Shown piece by piece: positions 6,722 through 16,900 of a DNA stretch of 47,053 nucleotides (positions within the stretch are counted from its first letter, which is position 1; every line of letters begins with the position of its first letter). The DNA is from a virus: positions 1 to 47,053 of the IMG/VR virus record IMGVR_UViG_3300021599_000073. One strand, 5' to 3'. Below the pieces are notes generated by a model that did no database searches, was not told where the DNA came from, and saw only the letters and a program-made list of their open reading frames with translations. Position numbers and translations under genes: made by a program.

Positions 6722-9586
6722 ATGAACACGCTTGATTTTCTAAAGCGGGTTCTGCCGTCTGAAGGAATATATGTCGCAGTTCTAATTAGAGGTAAGACGA
6801 CTAAGCAGTTATTCTTTCAAACAGTTGAAGAACTTGCAAACGCAGTACAACAAGGTGATGCGAGAGAGATAGATGCGTACTACGCTATATCGTCTTTCAA
6901 AGAAGAAGGTAGTCGGAAGTTCAATAACGCCCACTTAACTCAAGTGGTTGCGATGGACATCGACTGCGGAGAAGGTAAGCAGTATACAAATTGGAAAGAA
7001 GGACTCAAAGCCTTTGGTGCATTTGCCGCCAAAGTGAATACCCCTGCGCCGATGATCGTGTTGTCAGGCGGTGGGCTACATGTTTACTGGTGTTTGACCG
7101 AAGCACTCCGGCCGGAAGAATGGAAACCACTAGCCGAGGGGATGAAAGCCTTGGCTCTGAACAATGGGCTTGCCATTGACCCAACAGTAACGGGCGACGT
7201 ATCCCGAATCCTACGCCCTGTCGAGACACACAACTATAAAGATGTCACACCACGCCCAGTTAAGTTACTACTGGATGCCGTACCCGTTGACCCCGACCAT
7301 CTGCGGTCACTCATTCCTGAGCATGTGTCAGTACCGTCAGTAAATAGACAGGCAACCAGCAGTAAGTTGCTACAAGATATGGCGGTGAAGTCTGACTTCC
7401 CACTATCAAACGGCGAGGCTATCCTTAATAAGTGCCAACAGATTAAATGGATGTACGACAACAGGGCTGACAAGACCAAGGTCAACGAACCCATGTGGTA
7501 TCGGATGATTGGCGTTGCCGCCTACTGCCATAACGCAGAAGAAGTAGCAATCAAGTGGAGCGAGGGACATCCTGACTTTGATCCACAAGCAACTATTGAG
7601 AAGATGGAGCATTGGAAAGAAGGCGCAACTGGCCCATCACTGTGCGAGAAGTTTGAGGAAGTAAACCCCGGCGGATGCAAAGGATGTAAGTTCAAGGACA
7701 AGATCGGTAGCCCTGTACGTTTAGGTGTGCAGTTCCAAGAAGTCGAGATTAGCCAAGATGTACTTGACCCAACCGCTTACGAAATAGAACTACCCAAGCC
7801 ATACAAACGAACAGATAAGGGAATCAAAGCCACCATAGACGACACCGATATTGATGTATCACCGTTTGATTTGTATCCAGTCGGATACGGCAAGGATGAA
7901 TCCCTTGGCTATGAAGTAGTACGGTATCACTGGAAACGCCCACATGTGGGATGGCAGCCATTGAACCTACGGCAAGCGTTCCTTACCGATGGAAGCCGAG
8001 AGTTTGCAAGTGCAATCGCAGACCAAGGCATTGTGTTAACTAGCAAGAAACAGACGGAGTACTTTCAACATATGTTGCGTTCATACATGGATAAACTGCG
8101 GCAACAACGCACCATGACCAACCTCTACTCCACGATGGGGTGGAAGAATAACTACACCGAATGGGTCATGGGTGACACAATACTGCGCCGCAACAAAGAC
8201 GGTACGGTAACAGAGGAACAAATTATTCTGTCATCGGGATCCCAACGATTAGGCAACGATCTGTACGGAGCAGAGGGAACGCTTGAAGAATGGCGTGACT
8301 TCACGAAACTGCTTCCGCAGGGCAAGTTCATACCCATCCAATTCATTCTAGGGGTAAGCCTATCCTCCCCGTTCTATGACTTCACAGGACTAAAGAACAC
8401 AGTTATATCCCTGTTTGGTGAGACAGGTAGTGGCAAGACCTTGGCTCAGTTATGGGGTCAGTCTGTATGGGGTGACCCAATCAAGTTGCACTTTGCCGCT
8501 AAGTACACACAGAACGCTTTGTTCTCCCGCTTCGGACTGTACTGCAACATGATGATGACCGTTGACGAAACCACAATGGTGGATGTCAAGGATGTGGGTG
8601 ACCTAATTTACTGGATGACCCAAGGTCGGGACAAGGCACGGCTCAACCGCCATGCAGAAGAACGAGAGTCAAGAGAGTGGGCTGCGCCTTCTGTGTTATC
8701 CACCAACAAGTCTATGAGTTCCAAACTTTCAGCATCTGGTCTGGAGTCAGCCGCACAGATGGCTCGACTGCTTGAGTTGGAGACCCACCCCCACCCCCTA
8801 TTTACTAGCAACAGTTCTGCGGGTCGTGAGATCCACAAGTTTGTGACTAGCCATTACGGTATGGCAGGGCGTGAGTTTATGAAACGCCTACTGGAACTCG
8901 GCCCCGATTCGATTAAGGCTATGATCGATGAGTCGTTCGCCACCTTCCCCAAGAGATACAACTGTAAGTTTGCAGGTGATGAAAGGTTTTGGGAACAGGC
9001 TATCGTCTTGGCTGACCTAGCCTTGCGCCTTGCTTACGAGTGGGGACTGATCCTCTACAAACCAAAGGACTGCATTGAGTGGGCGTTGATTCAGATTGGC
9101 GCAATCCGCAAGGTTGTGGCTGACCAAAAGGTAGATGGTTTAGATATGCTGACCGAGTTCTTGAACGAACATGCAAGCACCGCGTTGACTGTATGGCACA
9201 CAGGTAACAACAAACCTACACCTGATTTGTCACGCATCCCAAGGAGCGACTTGCGTATCCGCTTTGACTTGTTCCGTAAAGACTCGGCTTCGCCATGTGA
9301 CCACGGGTCAGTAACCTTTGACCGTACTTTCTATCGCAAGTGGTTATCCCAACAAGGGTATGACTACAAGTCGTTCATGCAAGAGATCAATGGGCAGACC
9401 ATCAATGTCACACCTAAGTCCAACAAGTCTAGCCTTGGCAAAGATAGCCCGATTAAGATTCCACAATGCTATGTTATCAGCGTCAATCTCAATCACCCTA
9501 GACTCAAGGCAATCTTAGATGACGCTGATGAAGCGGCTGACAGTACAACCCTAGGCAACTTGGCTTTAGTCGGAGTCGCTCAGTAG
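6722..9586 (+). CDS. AEP-type primase fused to DUF927 helicase
   Basis: 954 residues. The N-terminal 200 residues resemble archaeo-eukaryotic-type primases of mobile elements: VVAMDIDCGEG (about 77-87) gives the metal-binding DxD, GGGLHVYWCL (about 117) the conserved His, and TGDVSRILRPVETHNYK (about 157-173) the second basic motif. A Cys-rich stretch follows (LCEKF, GGCKGCKFKDK). The C-terminal half is a DUF927-type AAA ATPase: Walker A GETGSGKT (about 566) and Walker B MMMTVDETT (about 611). It would prime and unwind DNA for the polymerase. It ends 21 bases inside the convergent late gene, so there is no space for a terminator. Confidence 0.9.
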   Translation: MNTLDFLKRVLPSEGIYVAVLIRGKTTKQLFFQTVEELANAVQQGDAREIDAYYAISSFKEEGSRKFNNAHLTQVVAMDIDCGEGKQYTNWKEGLKAFGAFAAKVNTPAPMIVLSGGGLHVYWCLTEALRPEEWKPLAEGMKALALNNGLAIDPTVTGDVSRILRPVETHNYKDVTPRPVKLLLDAVPVDPDHLRSLIPEHVSVPSVNRQATSSKLLQDMAVKSDFPLSNGEAILNKCQQIKWMYDNRADKTKVNEPMWYRMIGVAAYCHNAEEVAIKWSEGHPDFDPQATIEKMEHWKEGATGPSLCEKFEEVNPGGCKGCKFKDKIGSPVRLGVQFQEVEISQDVLDPTAYEIELPKPYKRTDKGIKATIDDTDIDVSPFDLYPVGYGKDESLGYEVVRYHWKRPHVGWQPLNLRQAFLTDGSREFASAIADQGIVLTSKKQTEYFQHMLRSYMDKLRQQRTMTNLYSTMGWKNNYTEWVMGDTILRRNKDGTVTEEQIILSSGSQRLGNDLYGAEGTLEEWRDFTKLLPQGKFIPIQFILGVSLSSPFYDFTGLKNTVISLFGETGSGKTLAQLWGQSVWGDPIKLHFAAKYTQNALFSRFGLYCNMMMTVDETTMVDVKDVGDLIYWMTQGRDKARLNRHAEERESREWAAPSVLSTNKSMSSKLSASGLESAAQMARLLELETHPHPLFTSNSSAGREIHKFVTSHYGMAGREFMKRLLELGPDSIKAMIDESFATFPKRYNCKFAGDERFWEQAIVLADLALRLAYEWGLILYKPKDCIEWALIQIGAIRKVVADQKVDGLDMLTEFLNEHASTALTVWHTGNNKPTPDLSRIPRSDLRIRFDLFRKDSASPCDHGSVTFDRTFYRKWLSQQGYDYKSFMQEINGQTINVTPKSNKSSLGKDSPIKIPQCYVISVNLNHPRLKAILDDADEAADSTTLGNLALVGVAQ

Positions 9587-10936
9587 TTCAAAGGCGTAGT
9601 CCAAGTCATCCCGTGCCGCACGGGATGATGCCCGTAGGGTGCGCTCTTTGGCAGGGAGTCTTGCTTCACGCAAGGCTTTCTGTGAGTTGCCTTCAAAGTT
9701 TCTAATCTCCAAAGCCGTACCCCTTGCGCCTTCGTTCCAATCCCGTACTGCCGCTAAGACTCCATTGGCGGCGGCAGTATCGTTAGAAATCCTAGCCTTG
9801 ATATACGCCTGACGGAAACCTGCGGTCACATCCTTTTGGTAATCAGTGATGCGGTTGGCAATCTTGATACCTTGGTAGGACTCAGCCGCCGACGATGGAT
9901 AGAACCCAAGTAGACGGGTAGCGATTGTTCCTATACCTACATCAGGGCTGACCACATAACCACGCTTGTCAACGATTGCACCCGACTGGCTATACGCAAT
10001 GGCATCCCCAAGGGCGCGGAACGCCGTAATCGGAGACTCACGCACTACATCAAGCGCAGAGATACGGGCCGAGAACGGTGCGCGTATGGCATCTGCAAAC
10101 ATGTTGGCAGTTCCTAGTATTGCTGAAGGCGCTGGGCCAGCGATCTCGCCAAGTTCACGGGCAACATCTGCTCCTGCTAACAACACACCAGTACCGGGCA
10201 ACATGTTGCCAAGTGATACACGACCTGCTACGTCAGCAGGAATCCATCGGTTAATAGCACCACCAAGTAAGTAGGGAGAAGAACCGGGAACAATGCCATC
10301 TGCAAACTTGGCGATCTCGTAGCGGATGCTACCTTTCTTGAACCCTAGTTTCTGAGCAATCGTATCAATTAGATCCTCAAGATCCTCAGCAAATGGTAAT
10401 CCTTGTAGTCCGGTCAGTACCCACAACGCCGCAAGCATACCGATCTTACCCTCACGGGACAGGTTGGCAAGCATCTGCACGGATGTGGTTGGGAATACCT
10501 TGTACATATACATGAACGACTGGATGCCTGATCTCCAAGCCGGTGGTCGATTCAGTACGGAATACTCACCCAATGTAAGTTGTAGTGTCTTAACTGCAAA
10601 CTCACTGGCTTGTGTCTGTGCTTCAGTGTCAGATAAACCTGCGGCTTTGACACGGTCATACTGCATACGATAGGCAGCAAGTCCAAGACTACGGCGTGAC
10701 GCTTGCTCAGTCAGGTTGAACGGAGCCATCCATCCATCAATAAACTTCTGCTTCAGACCAGAGGTGGCAAGACCACGCGCCATACCAATCATAGCGTTAG
10801 ACTGTGCAGGGATCATTGACCCTTCACGAATCTCATTTGCGATGAACCTAGCCTCATGCTCTTTTAATCCGTACTTCTGCTGTAACTGGGGGTTCTCGGC
10901 TATCTCATCGTAGAACTCAGCACGGTTAGCGTGTAA
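9566..10936 (-). CDS. giant ejection/polyvalent protein, C-terminal fragment
   Basis: The frame is open from 10936. An internal ATG at 10816 gives 416 residues, but convincing protein sequence starts upstream: NRAEFYDEIAENP, QKYGLKEHEARFIANEIREG. It is therefore the continuation of the 10900-13977 frame, out of phase at about 10.93 kb. The content is helical with several apolar segments (IGMLAALWVLTGLQGLPFA, MLPGTGVLLAGADVA), fitting a protein ejected into the host envelope. No start codon or Shine-Dalgarno site supports independent translation. Its 3' end overlaps the convergent primase gene. Confidence 0.7.
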   Translation of the reverse strand, partial: LHANRAEFYDEIAENPQLQQKYGLKEHEARFIANEIREGSMIPAQSNAMIGMARGLATSGLKQKFIDGWMAPFNLTEQASRRSLGLAAYRMQYDRVKAAGLSDTEAQTQASEFAVKTLQLTLGEYSVLNRPPAWRSGIQSFMYMYKVFPTTSVQMLANLSREGKIGMLAALWVLTGLQGLPFAEDLEDLIDTIAQKLGFKKGSIRYEIAKFADGIVPGSSPYLLGGAINRWIPADVAGRVSLGNMLPGTGVLLAGADVARELGEIAGPAPSAILGTANMFADAIRAPFSARISALDVVRESPITAFRALGDAIAYSQSGAIVDKRGYVVSPDVGIGTIATRLLGFYPSSAAESYQGIKIANRITDYQKDVTAGFRQAYIKARISNDTAAANGVLAAVRDWNEGARGTALEIRNFEGNSQKALREARLPAKERTLRASSRAARDDLDYAFELLSDSD

Positions 10937-13900
10937 CTAGATAGGTAGGGTAGCCCGTTGGTGTAGATAGACAAGAAGTTCAACGCACCTGTGGCAATAG
11001 ACGCACCCAACTGGATCAGACTGGTTGAGGCACGGATCTGAGAAACCAGTTTGCCCGAACCAAAGTCAGACTCATCTACGTTGCGGTTGCCATCCAAGAA
11101 CGCCATTGTCTTAGCGGCTTCATTGTAGAACTCGTTGCCACGACGCAGACCATTGACAGGGTTAGTCGTCTCGTACATGTACTTGTATTGCTGGTACTCA
11201 CGGCGGGCTAGTGTCTTGGCTTCAGGCGAGGCTTTAGGATCAGCCTCCACACGGTCAGCAGTTACACGCAAGGATTCGAGCAGTGCTTTGTCTCCGTTCC
11301 ACAAGCGTTGGGTTCTGCCAAGGCTGAGGTTCATCAACTCACTAACACGAGGGCGCATCATCATCTTAGCCACGGTGGATGCACGGGACTCGATATGACG
11401 GGAGATTGCCATAATGCCATCACGCTTATCGCCGGGGGTAAAGGCACGCTGCAAGCGGTTACGGGCTGAACTGTTCTGACGGGTAAGGGCAACCGTGATC
11501 TGCTCCATCTTCTTAGGATTCAGAGCAACGTCGAACTGGCGCAAGCCACGGATAAAGTCGTTGTAGTTTAATTCTGGCGGTGCAGCAATAGCATCAAGGG
11601 CGGCTTCGTGGATGGCTTCTAGCCTGACCTTCTTAACCACAAAACTCTGGGTGTTCTCGTCATAGACTTCGATCTCGTAGTCTTTATCCTCAAACAAATC
11701 GTTGACGCTGTCTGCCATAGCACGGGCTTCGCTAGGTGTTTCCATCTGCGAGAACACGAACTGCTCACGATAGGAATCTCGTGGGCGTAGGAGGCGACCA
11801 GTCTTAGGATCAGTAACTTGTACCCGAACTTGGTACTGACCTTCACGCAAGATAGGGGTATACCCGGTAGCCAACGAACGCTTAGTAAACAGGTCGGCAT
11901 CCTTAGCGGATATGTCAGAGAGAACAATTTGCTTGACTCGGTTCTGAATCACAAACTTATTTTCAGGTGTGATACTGACTTCCTTACGCATTGCTTCCAA
12001 AGACTTCACTGCATCATCAGCCTCTTTGCCTTTGAAGAAAGCCTTGAACCCATCAATGTCGGCTTGCTTTTGGGCAGGGTCAACTGCGCTTGCGGCGATT
12101 GCTTTGTTCAGTGCAACAAGGAACTCGTTACCCAGTGTCATGGACTCAGTGTCAAACTTAGGATAACCACGCTCGTCAAGGGTAATCTTGTCCGTGTAAA
12201 TGTCACGGTACTTGGTAATCATGCGGTCAAGGAAAGTCTGTGAGTCCTTAGACATCTGCTTTCCGTCAGTCATTAACTCGCCAAGTTCACGGTAGGCGTT
12301 GCCACGCTCGGCAAATGCGCCTAGGTATCTAGCCCGAAGTAGTTGCAACTCCACATCATTGACTGATTCACGGAGGGATAAGTATCCAGTCCACTCAATG
12401 CTTTGCTCGGTAATGTCCTTATAGCCAGCAAAGCGCTCAGTTTTCTCTACCATCTTGTCACCCTCAGGGACAAGCACAGTGTAGTCAAACCCGTCACGCA
12501 TCATCTCAAACGTAATCTGTCCCTGCTTGGCGAGCCTGTTGATCTCTAGTTGGTTAGCCAGTAGGTTGCCGTTGTCGTCAAAGGTATAGAGAGGTGCGCT
12601 ACCTAGTTCGCTTAGGCGGTCAATACGAGATACTGCCCAACGCTGACCAGCATAGAGGGCTTCGTTAATCCGCTTGGTCTGCTCAGTCGTAGTACCACTG
12701 AACTCAACAAGGCCAAGGTCGATTGACCGGCCTAGAACCTTACGCAACTTCTCATTGTTCTTAACCTTGATGCTCATGGAAATGTCACGACCTTGGTCAA
12801 TGATTCTTTCCAACTCGTTCATGCCGGGGTTAAGACGGGCGCGGTAGTTCAGTAGGCTCAAGAAGGTGGCTTTGAACTTATCGTAAGAAGCCAGACTGTC
12901 TACGCCCTGAGCCTTGAGGTACTCCCAAGACTCATTAAATGTTTTGGGTACGCCACCGATGGTGTCAATCATTAGACCAGCCATACGGTTGTCGGCGTAG
13001 TAGTCACCAGCCGTAGCAAAGCGACCTGTTCCACTTGTAATCTTGCCGTACTCCACTACATACAGGCGCTTGATAACGTCGGACACATCAAAGGCTATGC
13101 CGGGATTACCAGTGCGGTTGTAGGCACGGGCTTGACTGACGAGGTAGCGTACTGCCTCATCGCCAAAACGGAAGCCGATGCGGTTTAGGAATCCCTTGAT
13201 GGCGTTCCATACTTTAGCCACGATACTGGTATCTAGCGAGGCGGCATAGTCAGCCAAGTATTCCTCAACGGCTTCAGCACGGGACATCCCCTCAGCATCC
13301 ATCGCCGCATCAACGGCACTTTGCATGTATGGATGTTCTTGGTACAGACGCTCCATCAGGGCATCGAACTTATTGGCAGGGATGATGCCACGCAAACCGA
13401 AGTGACCCATCGTTTCATGGGCAAGTACAAACTTTAAGTGTTGGTCTGTTGCAATGCGGTCGCTAAAGATAATGACGTTGCCATCACCAAACGAATAGCC
13501 CGCAGCCGATACCGTGTCGAAGTCACCTTGTGGGCGAGCCGCCACAGCACGGGCGTACAACTCAGGGTTGCGTGCCTTCAGGTCAGCCTGATTAGCGTAG
13601 GTAAATACACTGGGCTTGCGAGCAAGACGTGACAAGAAGTTGCTGATTGTCTGACGTACCTTCAGCAGCGGCAGCGGGGAGGTAATTGGACTGCCATCAT
13701 CCCGCTTGTAACGACCAGAGTCAAAGCCACTGGGCTTACGACCAAACCCGTTCCAGTCATCCAACGAGAACGGTGGGGTGTACTCACCCGGTGCTTCTTT
13801 TTTCTTCTTGCCTTTACCCTTTGCTTGGACTTCTTCTTGTTCAGCCGCTACTAGATCGGGGTCAACATCCGTATCCAAGTCACGTCTTGTTGACTTGAAC

Positions 13901-13977
13901 AGTCCTAGGTGTACCGTCAGGATTGAAGTAAGCCGATATTGGCTTGTTTGCGTAGGCCACAAAGGCTTGCAGCCCAT
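10900..13977 (-). CDS. giant ejection/polyvalent protein, central fragment with zincin-like motif
   Basis: 1025 codons, of which about the first 30 (MGCKPLWPTQTSQYRL) look like out-of-frame read-through of the preceding fragment. Real sequence begins near RDLDTDVDPDLVAAEQEEV. Around residue 187 the motif HETMGHFGLRG followed by EAVEEYLADYA resembles the HExxxH plus downstream Glu of zincin-like metallopeptidase domains in large phage polyvalent proteins. The rest is mostly helical. It ends at TNGLPYLSSYTLTVLSSTMR, the last residues being out of frame with relatives. It probably acts inside the virion or in the infected cell with the 13880-17452 and 9566-10936 parts. Confidence 0.75.
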   Translation of the reverse strand: MGCKPLWPTQTSQYRLTSILTVHLGLFKSTRRDLDTDVDPDLVAAEQEEVQAKGKGKKKKEAPGEYTPPFSLDDWNGFGRKPSGFDSGRYKRDDGSPITSPLPLLKVRQTISNFLSRLARKPSVFTYANQADLKARNPELYARAVAARPQGDFDTVSAAGYSFGDGNVIIFSDRIATDQHLKFVLAHETMGHFGLRGIIPANKFDALMERLYQEHPYMQSAVDAAMDAEGMSRAEAVEEYLADYAASLDTSIVAKVWNAIKGFLNRIGFRFGDEAVRYLVSQARAYNRTGNPGIAFDVSDVIKRLYVVEYGKITSGTGRFATAGDYYADNRMAGLMIDTIGGVPKTFNESWEYLKAQGVDSLASYDKFKATFLSLLNYRARLNPGMNELERIIDQGRDISMSIKVKNNEKLRKVLGRSIDLGLVEFSGTTTEQTKRINEALYAGQRWAVSRIDRLSELGSAPLYTFDDNGNLLANQLEINRLAKQGQITFEMMRDGFDYTVLVPEGDKMVEKTERFAGYKDITEQSIEWTGYLSLRESVNDVELQLLRARYLGAFAERGNAYRELGELMTDGKQMSKDSQTFLDRMITKYRDIYTDKITLDERGYPKFDTESMTLGNEFLVALNKAIAASAVDPAQKQADIDGFKAFFKGKEADDAVKSLEAMRKEVSITPENKFVIQNRVKQIVLSDISAKDADLFTKRSLATGYTPILREGQYQVRVQVTDPKTGRLLRPRDSYREQFVFSQMETPSEARAMADSVNDLFEDKDYEIEVYDENTQSFVVKKVRLEAIHEAALDAIAAPPELNYNDFIRGLRQFDVALNPKKMEQITVALTRQNSSARNRLQRAFTPGDKRDGIMAISRHIESRASTVAKMMMRPRVSELMNLSLGRTQRLWNGDKALLESLRVTADRVEADPKASPEAKTLARREYQQYKYMYETTNPVNGLRRGNEFYNEAAKTMAFLDGNRNVDESDFGSGKLVSQIRASTSLIQLGASIATGALNFLSIYTNGLPYLSSYTLTVLSSTMR

Positions 13978-16900
13978 CTTTTCGTACCTGCGCCCACATC
14001 TCAGTCAACTTAATGAGCATCTTGGCTTGAGCGTCAACAGTCTGTCCAAAGCCAGTGCGGGTATTAATGTCCCTGATATAGTCTAACAACTTGATCGCAG
14101 AGTTATCCTTGATCGTATCTTTATCCGGCGTAACTGGGGTATTGCCAATAGCCTCGTTCTGATATTCGGCTGGCACATTTTGCAGGTTCATAATCTGCTT
14201 GGCTTTTTCAAGCAGGTCAGTAGCAATAATCATTTGGAACAATGGCGTTTGATTACCAGCCTTGTCCGTAGCCGAGGTCTCTCCTTCAGTAGCACTTTGG
14301 GTACGCAAGAACCTGACCAGTGCCTTCTTAAAGACAGCATCCTTTTCAACGCTATCAAGGAAAGCCTTAGCCTCAACATCCAATTGAGCCTTGCGGTCAT
14401 TAGAGTCAGGGGTATAGGCGTACTCCATCACACCAAGAAGGCTAATTACTTTCTCTGACTCAGACTTAGTTTCCTCAACCGACCGCATCAAATCTTCCAT
14501 CAACTCGCGGGATGTCTGATCTTTGGGCGGCATGCGCCGTGTCGGAGGTGGGGTGGTTACAACTGCGGCTGCGGCGGCTTTTTCTTCCGCTAATTTACGA
14601 ACAGCCTCGGCAATCTGTGCTTCACGCAGTTTTCTTGCTTCGTCTGTGTCAGTTGCTGGAGCGGCTGCCGCAGCAGCCCTACCCTTTTTTAGTGCGGCTC
14701 CTTTCTTAGGAGCAGTTACTTCGTCTTGCTTTTTGAGGGCTTGACCTTTTCCGGCAGGTTCTTTGGTACGCCGTACTTCTTTGCCCACTTCTTCGCCAGT
14801 TTTGGTTCCTTTGCGTAGAGATACGCTTGCTGCGCCTTGCTTTTGAACGGCATCTTGTTTCCCTTTCTTTTGCTTGGCAGGTTTTTGTACTTCACCCTCA
14901 AACTCACCGTTTGTAAACTTACCCTCCATAACGGTTCCGTCTATATCTTCAAACCTACCTTGACCATTGGTAGTACCGTTCTTCCATTGACCGGTGTAAG
15001 TACTACCATCAGGGTAAGTCATTGCGCCCGTACCGTTTGGCTCATTATTTTTTAGTTGCCCAGTGTATATAGCACCGTCCTCGTACTCGACCGTACCTGT
15101 TCTGGACTTAAGAGTTTCGGCTTTGCGTGCTTTAGCGGCAGTGGCTGGAGTAACCGCCTTGCCTGTTGGCTTAGCAATTGCAGCACCCTGCTCAACTGTT
15201 GGGACAACTTTCTGTGGTTTGGCTACGCTCTTGAGTGCTGCTACCGATGGCTGACCACGCTGAGTAAACAACGGGATCTGTGTCTGTGCGGGTAAACCCG
15301 GAATAGCAATTTGATCTGCGGTCAAAGCGGGGGCAACAGGTACTCCAATGCCACGACGCAAGCCCTCGCCTCGTGAAGGGCGAGGTGTGCCAGCCAAAGG
15401 CTGACCACGGTCAAACATAGAAATCTGCCTAGGCGCACGCTGTTGCGCTTGAACCATTGGCATAGGCTGTGGCGCAGGGGTAGGAGCAGGAGTTTCGGTA
15501 GGTGCTTGGGCAGCCAAGTCTAACTGACGTTGCGCTGCGGCAATGTTACCGAGGCGGTCGAGGTCTGCCTGTCTTTGTGCAGCCGCTTGTTGTTGGGCTT
15601 GTGCCTGAGCCTGACGACTTTGCGCCAAGTTCATCTGCTGTTCCATGATCGGATTGACTGACGTTTGTTGATTAGTAAACCCGATACCAGTGGGGGCTTC
15701 TGACCCAAACTGCAATACACCTTGATTTGGATTAACAAATGTTGGTGCTGGCAAAGCCAAGCGGTCAGAAGGAGGGGGTGTTATAGCCTGTTGTTCGTAC
15801 TGCCCAGTAGTCTCATTCCAAACCATACGGGGCGCTTGTTCACCTACGTTCATACTGCGCTGGCGCACCTCACCTACTGTGGATGGGCCAAGGTCTAAAA
15901 CACCTTGCGGGCCAAAGTCACCGGGGGTAACCTGCCCAAAGAAAGGGCGTTCGCTTGCTGTGCGAGGACGCACCACACTATCAGAACCAATACCACCGAT
16001 AAGGTCGTTGGCTTGACCTACCCCACCAGTTTGTACGGAGCCACCTTGCATGTTTGCCGCAGGAGAAACGACTGTAAGCGCAGTCGATGTTGGCCCTGCT
16101 TTTTGTTCCAATAAGTTAGTTGGTTTATTTGTGGGAATGGCTTCTTTAGCACGACCACGCAAGAGTCCAGATGCCCCGCCAACAGCCGTGCCAGTAATCG
16201 CACCAGCCGCACCGGCTTCAAGCACACGGGATGCAAGGTCAGGGGCTGCTTCACCACCAGCCACAATAGGCGCAAGTGCGCCCGTAACTAATTCTTGTCC
16301 TGCTTCAGTCAGACCCTCAGCCACAGTACCGAGAGCGCCTTCTCTTAGACCTAATGCTCCACGCTGTCCAGCGGCTTTAAGTTTGGTAGTCCCCGCAGTA
16401 ACGGCAGGGAGTTTATTACCCATGTACCGAGTAAAGAGCAAGAACTCTGGGAGACTTTCAAGTGCGGCGTATGGGGCGGCAGCAAGCAAGGCTGCGTAAG
16501 GGTTAGCCACACCTGCTTCTTCAGTGGCTAAATAAGACTCACCGAAACCAGCAACATAGTTAGAAGCCAGTGATGCACCAGCGGCATAAGTAGCCGCAGC
16601 GGCTCGTTTGAGTAAGGCTTTTTCTGCTACCTCTAACCCAGCCCAACCCACTTGTGCTTTCTTTAGGGCAGCGGCTTTGATCTGTTGCTTGACTGCTTCT
16701 TTTGCACCAACGCTAAGAACTGCACCGCCGACTGTACCGGCAGGGCCACCTGTTGCAGTACCAATTGCAGCGCCACCTAGAGCCACGGCAACAGACTCAA
16801 GAAGGCTTGGGCCAGCCTGTGCAAGCGAAGCCATCGCCCAATCCCATGCTTTAGATCCGCTATCAATCTCAGAGAACTCACGCTGGAATGGTGCAGTCTT

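Noticed and set aside
15905-16499. Open frames antisense to the ejection-protein gene
   Set aside because: Their Ala/Pro-rich content mirrors the glycine-zipper codons of the real gene.
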